A DNA stretch of 38,376 nucleotides, taken from positions 1-38,376 of the forward strand of contig JAJYKK010000027.1 of the NCBI GenBank assembly GCA_021788645.1, written 5' to 3'. Both the position numbers and the translations under genes were made by a program. The notes beneath the pieces were generated by a model. That model did no database searches and was not told where the DNA came from. It was given only the letters and a program-made list of their open reading frames with translations. Positions 33,279 to 38,376 of the stretch are shown here, piece by piece. Position 1 is the stretch's first letter. Each line of letters opens with the position of its first letter. Origin of the DNA: Pseudomonadota bacterium. GTDB lineage: Bacteria > Pseudomonadota > Gammaproteobacteria > Burkholderiales > JAKAFK01.

Positions 33279-33521
33279 CCCGCGAACAATAGCAAAACTG
33301 CATCGAAAAGGAAAATGCGGGTCGATGGCGCGCAGAGCCCGCCGTACTCAGGATGCGCGAAATCGATTAGAATGCAAGCAAGGCAGCGCGATGCCCTTCA
33401 TGCGAGGGTCGCGGACAGGCGTGGGCGTGTTCCCGACGGTGGGCGTCGCCTTGTGCGTCCTTAGGATGCCGCGCGGCGCAGGGGCGTCTATGCGTGGCAC
33501 ACCCCAGCTCAGGAGATTCGA

Positions 33522-34055
33522 ATGACCAGCGCCCGGACCCGCTTTACGCTGATGTTGATCGTGGTCGCGGCGGCGAGCCGTCTTGTGGCTCACGCGCCGA
33601 ATTTTACGCCCCTGGGCGCGATTGCCCTGTTCGGAGGCGCTTACTTCGAAGACCGGCGGGCAGGACTTCTGGTGCCGCTCGCGGCGCTGTTTCTGACCGA
33701 CTTGATCCTCGGATTTTATCCGGGGATGGCGTTTGTCTACGCGAGCTTCGCGATGACCGTGCTGATCGGCTATCGGCTGCGGCACACCCGGAGCGCATAC
33801 GCCATCGCTGGGGCGACGCTGGGTACCGCGATCCTGTTTTTCATCGTCACCAACTTCGGCGTATGGGCGGCGGGCGGGCTTTATCCGCATAGCCTCGCGG
33901 GCCTTGAGCAGGCCTATGTGTCGGCCATCCCGTTCTTCCGGAATTCCGTATTCGGCGATATGGCCTACGCCGCGGCGCTCTTTGGCGGCATGGTCTTGGC
34001 CGAGCGCTTCTGGGCCGGCGCCGCCCGCGCCAGCGAACGCGTGGGGCTGCCCTAA
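33522..34055 (+). CDS. DUF6580-like small membrane protein, possible vitamin transporter
   Basis: 177-residue integral membrane protein with about five helices. The conserved opening NFTPLGAIALFGGAYFEDRR and LFLTDLILGFYPGMAFVYAS match, as I recall them, the DUF6580 family of putative transport proteins, whose size and topology recall ECF-transporter substrate-binding subunits. Function is not established. It has no cysteine, so it lacks the cobalamin-binding cysteine described for BtuM proteins. The start is good: AGGAG eight bases before ATG 33522. It converges on the riboswitch-controlled btuB, which suggests a link to cobalamin (inference). A TAGAAT box at 33368-33373 may be its -10, leaving a leader of roughly 140 nt. 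Confidence 0.75.
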   Translation: MTSARTRFTLMLIVVAAASRLVAHAPNFTPLGAIALFGGAYFEDRRAGLLVPLAALFLTDLILGFYPGMAFVYASFAMTVLIGYRLRHTRSAYAIAGATLGTAILFFIVTNFGVWAAGGLYPHSLAGLEQAYVSAIPFFRNSVFGDMAYAAALFGGMVLAERFWAGAARASERVGLP

Positions 34056-34080
34056 GGGTCCGGGGGCGTGCCGCAATGGG

Positions 34081-34107
34081 CATCCGCCTGCCCTCGGCAG
34101 GCGGATG
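34081..34107. terminator. Perfect 12-bp hairpin between convergent genes
   Basis: CATCCGCCTGCC and GGCAGGCGGATG form a 12-bp perfect stem with a 3-nt loop, 25 nt after the DUF6580-like stop and 6 nt after the btuB stop. No T-tract follows on either strand, yet position and strength fit a bidirectional terminator or mRNA end protector. Confidence 0.6.
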
Positions 34108-34112
34108 ATGCG

Positions 34113-35945
34113 CTATCGGGGCGCGTATTGCCACGATACGAACACGTTGCTGCCGGGGGTGTTGTACCCTTGCGCCAGTTCGTATTGCTTGTCGAACACG
34201 TTATCCCAGCGAATGCTCCAGGACGTGTTCCTGGATGTCGGATAGCGCGCCGTGAGGTTGAATAGGCCGTAACCGCCCATCCGCGTGCCGGGCGCATTGC
34301 TCAGCGCGTCGAAGCGCCGACCGGCGCCGATCACCTCCGCCCCCATGACCCAGCCCGCCACCGAGCGGCTCGCGCCGATCCGGGCAAACTGCTGCGCCCT
34401 GCGCGGCAGGAGCGTTCCGGTGGTCTCGTCACGCGGGTCCTGCACGGTGACATCCGCGTCGAGCCGGGTGGCGGCGAACCTGCCCCGGTAACTCACTTCC
34501 GTTCCGGTGATGCGTGCGCTGTCGACATTGATGACCGTCGTTCCGGACGCGTTCAGAGAGATGAGATCCCGGATCTTGTTGTCGAAGTAGACCACGCGGA
34601 AGCGGTTCGAGCCCGCGACGTAGCGCAGGCCGATTTGGGCGCTGTGAGAGCGTTCCGGCCTCAAATTGGGGTTCCCGGAATAGCCGAACATGGAAGGATA
34701 GTAGAGATCGTTGAAGGTCGGCGCCTTGAAGGCCGTTCCGTAGCCGGCGGTCAGGCGCAGCGAGGGCAGGAATTGATAGCCATACTCGAGCGACCCGCTG
34801 TCGTGCGTGCCGAACTGGGTGTTGCGGTCCTGGCGCACGTTCAGCTGGATGCCCTGGCGGCCGAATTGCGCGAGGTAGCCCCCATAGGCGGAGTGCACGT
34901 CGGTGCTGGTCTGAGTGTAAGCCGTCGTGCTGGTGAGGCGCTGCCCCAGGTACTGGAGCCCCAGGATCACGGTGCCGATGCGGCTGGTGAAGTCGTTTTG
35001 CCATGTCGCTTGCGGCTGGTCGGTGCGAACGCGGGAGGGGTATGCGCCGGTGACGAGGCTGTCGTCGACGCTCTCGCCCACCCGAACGGTGCTGTCCCAG
35101 CCTGCGAGAATGCGCGTGCGGTCATAGAGGGACACCGCCTGGACCTTGTGGTCGTCGACGTTGACGGTGGCGGGCCCCGAGTCGAAATGGGCCGTCCCGT
35201 CGCTGTCGAAAAGGGTCATGCCGACCTCGTTGTGCGCGCCGAAGGCGTATGCGAGCCGCGCGCTCGCATTGGTGTTGCGGTAAGGGTCGGTGCTCGTGTC
35301 GGGGTTGTAGACATACGGGCCGGCACCCGGATTGGCGGCGGGAAACCCCTGAGTAGAACTATGCCCCACCTCAAAACTCGCGGAGGCGTTGCCGGACTGG
35401 CCGCTGAATCCGCCGCTCAGGTCATACGTGCCGTAAGAGCCTGCGCCGATTTGGGCATTGGGGCGGAAGCGGCCTTGCCCGGCGCGGGTGAAGATCTGAA
35501 TCACGCCCCCGATCGCCTGCGAACCGTACAGGCCGCTCGCCGGACCCCGCAGGATCTCGATGTGGTCAATCTGGTCCAGGGGGATGTCTTCCAGTGCGGC
35601 GGTCCCGGTGCTCGCCGAGCCGATTCGCACGCCGTCCACCAGCACCAGCGTCTGATCGCTGTTCGCCCCGCGCAGGAAGACGCTCTCCGGCTGCCCCGGG
35701 CCCCCGTTGGCGGCGATCTCGATGCCCGCCCGGTCCGCCAGCAGTTCGGCGAGCGTCTCCTGCCCGGCGGCGGCGATCTCCTGTCGGGAGATGACGGTGA
35801 CGTCCTGCAGCGCGGTGCCGAGCGGCTGCGGAACGCGCGCGGCGGTCACCACGAGGTCCGGGGCGGTATAGGTGGGAATCGGCTCGGCCAGGGCGGCCTG
35901 CGTGGCGAGCAGGCCCAAGAGCCCGACTTTGAATGGGGTTTTCAC
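34113..35945 (-). CDS. btuB: TonB-dependent cobalamin receptor BtuB
   Basis: 610-residue outer-membrane beta-barrel receptor. A signal peptide KTPFKVGLLGLLATQAALA precedes the mature start EPIPTYTAPD. The TonB box is DLVVTAARV (about residues 30-38). The plug domain follows: QEIAAAGQETLAELLADRAG, ESVFLRGANSDQTLVLVDG and HIEILRGPASGLYGSQAIGG. TonB-dependent barrel motifs such as LTAGYGTAFKAPTFNDLYYP and NPNLRPERSHSAQIGLRY lie in the second half. BtuB identity rests on family look plus the cobalamin riboswitch upstream. The start is GTG 35945; the frame stays open to 36128, but that stretch is leader RNA. It probably works with the ExbBD-TonB encoded upstream. Confidence 0.92.
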   Translation of the reverse strand: MKTPFKVGLLGLLATQAALAEPIPTYTAPDLVVTAARVPQPLGTALQDVTVISRQEIAAAGQETLAELLADRAGIEIAANGGPGQPESVFLRGANSDQTLVLVDGVRIGSASTGTAALEDIPLDQIDHIEILRGPASGLYGSQAIGGVIQIFTRAGQGRFRPNAQIGAGSYGTYDLSGGFSGQSGNASASFEVGHSSTQGFPAANPGAGPYVYNPDTSTDPYRNTNASARLAYAFGAHNEVGMTLFDSDGTAHFDSGPATVNVDDHKVQAVSLYDRTRILAGWDSTVRVGESVDDSLVTGAYPSRVRTDQPQATWQNDFTSRIGTVILGLQYLGQRLTSTTAYTQTSTDVHSAYGGYLAQFGRQGIQLNVRQDRNTQFGTHDSGSLEYGYQFLPSLRLTAGYGTAFKAPTFNDLYYPSMFGYSGNPNLRPERSHSAQIGLRYVAGSNRFRVVYFDNKIRDLISLNASGTTVINVDSARITGTEVSYRGRFAATRLDADVTVQDPRDETTGTLLPRRAQQFARIGASRSVAGWVMGAEVIGAGRRFDALSNAPGTRMGGYGLFNLTARYPTSRNTSWSIRWDNVFDKQYELAQGYNTPGSNVFVSWQYAPR

Positions 35946-36140
35946 GTTTATGGTTTTCCATTTGAGGCACGCTCCCCGCGTGCACTGGGTTGGGCAACGG
36001 TACGCGGGAGAGGGGATGAGACGGTCTGCGGCAAACACGGAAAACGCGCGCGCGCCGGCCCGTTTCCAGGCCAGACGCGCCGCCGGCGGATCCTGAAGAG
36101 ACCTGCTCATGCCGCCCACCCGCGACATTCACACATTCTT

Positions 36141-36366
36141 GCAGGCCGGTCTCCGGGCTCGTGGGAACTTGGCGCATCGCCTTCCCGGGAAAATCCCAGT
36201 GGCGTTTGATGCGCCCGCATCCACTTACCGTTGCGGGGGCAGCACAGGCATGAGGGGAAGGGGGCGATGGTCGGGCGCAGCAGTGCGCCTGTCCATCGCG
36301 CCGGCATTCCCCCGGCACCTGTTTCCCGTTTCACCGTGCTGCGACAGCGGCAGCACAGGCACCTGC
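36141..36366 (-). promoter_or_regulatory. Cobalamin (B12) riboswitch upstream of btuB
   Basis: On the minus strand all classical elements of the adenosylcobalamin riboswitch appear in order: GGTGCC near the 5' end, GGGAAACAGGTG, AATGCCGGCGC, GCTGCCCCCGCAACGGTAAG, GCCACTGGGA with GGGAAGGCG, and the B12 box AGCCCGGAGACCGGCCTGC at 36141-36159. It ends about 195 nt before the btuB GTG. Known behaviour of the family is to shut off expression when cobalamin is plentiful; in GC-rich proteobacteria this can act on transcription or translation. The rest of the 507-nt gene-free stretch (35946-36452) shows no other feature. Confidence 0.93.
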
Positions 36367-36452
36367 AGGAGGGGCTATTGTACCAAACGCCCCAAACGAC
36401 GCCAGGGGGTCGGGCCGGGCGGCAGCGAGAGGGGGCGGGGGCGCCGCGGCCT

Positions 36453-37211
36453 CTAGCGCACCCGCAGTCGGACGGGGACTTTCAGGACGGAGGCGATGGG
36501 CTTGCCCGCTTCGAGGGCGGGCAGAAAACGCCACTGCCGCAAGGCGCGCAAGATCACCTCGTTCAGGCGGGGATCGTCCGTGGCGCGGGCGAGTTCCACG
36601 CGCGCGCGGCCATCTGCGGCGACGTGGAAGAGCGCGACGGCCCGGGCATCCATCGTTTCGCGCCGCGCCCATTCAGGCAGCCGCGGCCTGGGCTGATAGG
36701 TCGCCTGCGGCCCCGCGTTCGCCGGCGCGGGCCGCGAAGTGGCGGGGCTCCCCATCGCCGCAGAAGGCGCCCCCTGCGCCTCGCCGATGGCCTGGGGCGC
36801 GCCCGGCGCCGCCGCAATCCCGCGCCCCAGGTCATCGGTGCCGGGTCGCCGCTCGGGCGCGGGCTTCGCGATCGGTGCCGGGTGCCTTGCCGCCGGGGCT
36901 GGTTGCGGCAAGGGGCGCGGGGCGGGGAACGCAGGCGCCCGGCGCGTTGTCGATGCTTGGCGGTGCGCCCGCATCGCCCGTGGCGTTTGGGCTGGGGCGG
37001 CAGGGGCGCCGTGGGGAGGCCCGGCTGCCGGTTGCGGCAGTTCGACGAGGCGCGCATCGATCGCCGAGGCCGTCGCAGGCCGTTCGGGGACGGCGAGCAG
37101 GCGCCCGAAGACGATGATCATGAGCGCCCAGAGCAGTGCCGCGAGCGGCAGCGCGCGCCAGAATTCCCGGCTGCTGTCCGCCTGCCTGCCCCCATGGGGT
37201 GGTTCACTCAT
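36453..37211 (-). CDS. tonB: TonB energy-transducing protein
   Basis: 252-residue protein. One N-terminal helix (LPLAALLWALMIIVFGRLL, about residues 20-38) is followed by a long linker rich in proline and alanine (roughly 45-170) that would span the periplasm. The C-terminal TonB domain shows ALFHVAADGRARVELARATD and LNEVILRALRQWRFLPALEA, ending KPIASVLKVPVRLRVR. The last block is the TonB-C hallmark. ATG 37211 overlaps the exbD stop; a TTG at 37223 is possible. It would couple the proton motive force from ExbBD to BtuB, whose gene is next downstream. Confidence 0.9.
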   Translation of the reverse strand: MSEPPHGGRQADSSREFWRALPLAALLWALMIIVFGRLLAVPERPATASAIDARLVELPQPAAGPPHGAPAAPAQTPRAMRAHRQASTTRRAPAFPAPRPLPQPAPAARHPAPIAKPAPERRPGTDDLGRGIAAAPGAPQAIGEAQGAPSAAMGSPATSRPAPANAGPQATYQPRPRLPEWARRETMDARAVALFHVAADGRARVELARATDDPRLNEVILRALRQWRFLPALEAGKPIASVLKVPVRLRVR

Positions 37212-37605
37212 GCCTGACCGCAATCAGGAAATGCCGGACCCCCGCCTCCCGCGCCTTCAGCATCGCACGCACGACCACGCCTTGCGGCGCGTCGTCGTCT
37301 GCCGAGACCACCAGGCCGGGCGCGGGCCCGCGAAGGAGCGGCTTGAGGGTGGCCGCCAGGGTGGCGAGCGTGACCGGCGTCCGGTTGATGTAGATTCGCG
37401 CCTGCCGCGTGAGCGTCAGGGTGACCGGCCTCGCCGCGTCGAGCCTCTCCGCTTGCCCCCGGGGGAGATTCACCGGCAGCGCATCGAGCTTGGAAAGCGA
37501 GAGCGATGCGAGCATGAACGTCGCGAGCAGGAAGAACATCACGTCGATCATGGGAATGATCTCGATGCGCCCTTTCCTGAACTGCCGGGATTTACGCAGC
37601 TTCAT
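37204..37605 (-). CDS. exbD: ExbD/TolR-family proton-channel subunit
   Basis: 133-residue protein with a short cytoplasmic tail, one helix and a periplasmic domain. IEIIPMIDVMFFLLATFML contains the conserved pore aspartate (in PMIDV). LPVNLPRGQ and a TLTRQARIYINRTPV strand follow, as in other ExbD proteins. The gene overlaps exbB by 14 nt and tonB by 8 nt. A dedicated ExbBD-TonB set beside one receptor suggests a system specialised for cobalamin. Confidence 0.92.
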   Translation of the reverse strand: MKLRKSRQFRKGRIEIIPMIDVMFFLLATFMLASLSLSKLDALPVNLPRGQAERLDAARPVTLTLTRQARIYINRTPVTLATLAATLKPLLRGPAPGLVVSADDDAPQGVVVRAMLKAREAGVRHFLIAVRHE

Positions 37606-38239
37606 GCCCGTGGCCTTCTTGGTCGAGGCGGATGCGATCCACCAGGCGCGTGCCGAGCCGCTCCATCTCGTCCAGCACCTGCGCCTGCAGCCGAGAGAAG
37701 TAGTTGAAGCCGAACAGCGAGATGAGCGCGATGAGCAAGCCGAAGGCGGTGGCGATCAGGGCTTGCGCCACGCCCCCGGTCACGCCGGCGGGGTCGACGA
37801 GTCCGTTGCCGCCGATCAGCCGAAAGGCGTGCATCATGCCGAGAATGGTGCCGAGCAAGCCCATCAGCGGCGCGGCCGTGACGATCGTCTCCAGCATCCA
37901 CAGGCGCCTTCCCAAGGCCGTCTCGATCCGCTGGGCCTCGTCCGCCGCTCGGGATTCCGTCCACCACGAAGGATGGGCGCGGTTGGCGAGCACGGTTTGA
38001 AGGAAGCGCTGATAGTAATGCCCCGGCGCCAGTTCCGAAAGGCCGTGCTCCAGGCGTGCCCACTCGAACCCATAGGATTCCACCAGCGCATGCAGGGCCT
38101 GCGGCATCCGGGCATAGCGCCAGTGGAGGAAGGCCTTCTCGATGATGACCGAGAGGGCGATGACCGCCAAGAGCGACAACGGCGCGATCACGATTCCGCC
38201 CAGCTTCAGCGCGACCCACGCTTGACCCACGTTTTCCAT
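37592..38239 (-). CDS. exbB: ExbB/TolQ/MotA-family proton-channel subunit
   Basis: 215-residue protein with three helices: VIAPLSLLAVIALSVIIEKA (about 16-35), TIVTAAPLMGLLGTILGMM (about 116-134), and a third at ALIATAFGLLIALISLFGF (about 160-178). PLMGLLGTILGM and GGVAQALIATAFGLL are the family's conserved pore segments, with the threonines that line the proton path. It is the first gene of the exbB-exbD-tonB set. The 137 nt upstream to the window end show no riboswitch that I can recognise; a promoter is not obvious. Confidence 0.92.
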   Translation of the reverse strand: MENVGQAWVALKLGGIVIAPLSLLAVIALSVIIEKAFLHWRYARMPQALHALVESYGFEWARLEHGLSELAPGHYYQRFLQTVLANRAHPSWWTESRAADEAQRIETALGRRLWMLETIVTAAPLMGLLGTILGMMHAFRLIGGNGLVDPAGVTGGVAQALIATAFGLLIALISLFGFNYFSRLQAQVLDEMERLGTRLVDRIRLDQEGHGHEAA

Positions 38240-38376
38240 GACGACTGTTCCTAACGATCATGGTGGTTGCCGCCACCCCAGGACATGAAAGAGACTACGG
38301 GGCGGAAGGTGGCGGGTAGAGGTCGTGATAGTTTTTGGCGGCTCGACCCCGCGCCTAACGTGACCCGCCGGACTGA
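38240..38376. other. Upstream end of window, no supported gene
   Basis: Probably the leader of the exbB operon. I see no cobalamin-riboswitch consensus (no CAACGGTAAG or GGAGACC box) and no strong -10/-35 pair. The window ends before any further gene. Confidence 0.4.

Noticed and set aside
33374..33521. Second cobalamin riboswitch before the DUF6580-like gene
   Set aside because: No CAACGGTAAG, GCCACTG or GGAGACC elements are present in the leader.
34635..36209. 524-codon plus-strand frame opposite btuB and the riboswitch
   Set aside because: Antisense to a receptor with intact motifs and to a conserved RNA element; no recognisable domain.

Overview
This is a GC-rich (about 65% by eye) window from a Gram-negative proteobacterium. 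It carries lipid A flippase, heptosyltransferase-type glycosyltransferases, a Wzx/WaaL-type O-antigen system and a TonB-dependent outer-membrane receptor. A beta- or gammaproteobacterium fits best; I cannot name the genus from sequence alone. Nearly all of the window is a surface-polysaccharide (LPS core / O-antigen / exopolysaccharide) locus. The last 5 kb is a cobalamin-uptake module. I saw no tRNA, rRNA, CRISPR array or complete insertion sequence.

Layout. (1) 164-12356, plus strand: a PLP-fold protein, a methyltransferase, two DegT/DnrJ/EryC1/StrS sugar aminotransferases, a WbqC-family protein, a Wzx flippase, three GT2 glycosyltransferases, a zinc-ribbon methyltransferase and a polyprenyl-phosphate sugar-1-P transferase that would start the repeat unit. 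(2) 12427-21215, minus strand: reading from 21215 downwards, msbA, a GT4, a polysaccharide deacetylase, a second GT4, a GT9, a WaaL/Wzy-type ligase and a second GT9. (3) 21427-25586, plus: a CMP-nonulosonate module made of a cytidylyltransferase-HAD phosphatase fusion, a short NeuB-family synthase, a truncated class IV aminotransferase, a GmhA-type isomerase and a candidate transferase of DUF115/GT42-like architecture. (4) 26159-30873, plus: a compact five-gene cassette of visibly lower GC (SpsF-like cytidylyltransferase, DegT aminotransferase, TIM-barrel epimerase/isomerase, Gfo/Idh/MocA oxidoreductase, PtmA-like SDR), probably acquired by transfer. (5) 31015-33278, minus: a WaaQ-like heptosyltransferase and a GT4.

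(6) 33522-38239: a small DUF6580-like membrane protein on the plus strand converges on btuB. The btuB gene lies behind a well-conserved cobalamin riboswitch and downstream of exbB-exbD-tonB, all on the minus strand.

How it fits together: blocks 3 and 4 would make one or two unusual activated sugars. The glycosyltransferases of block 1 would assemble them on the undecaprenyl carrier and Wzx would flip the product. The WaaL-type protein would join it to a lipid A-core built by the GT9/GT4 enzymes of blocks 2 and 5 and exported by MsbA. No NDP-sugar 4,6-dehydratase, NeuC-type epimerase, Wzz or second Wzy is present, so precursors and chain-length control must come from elsewhere or work unusually. 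The most novel content is the block 3 + block 4 sugar pathway with its candidate dedicated transferase.
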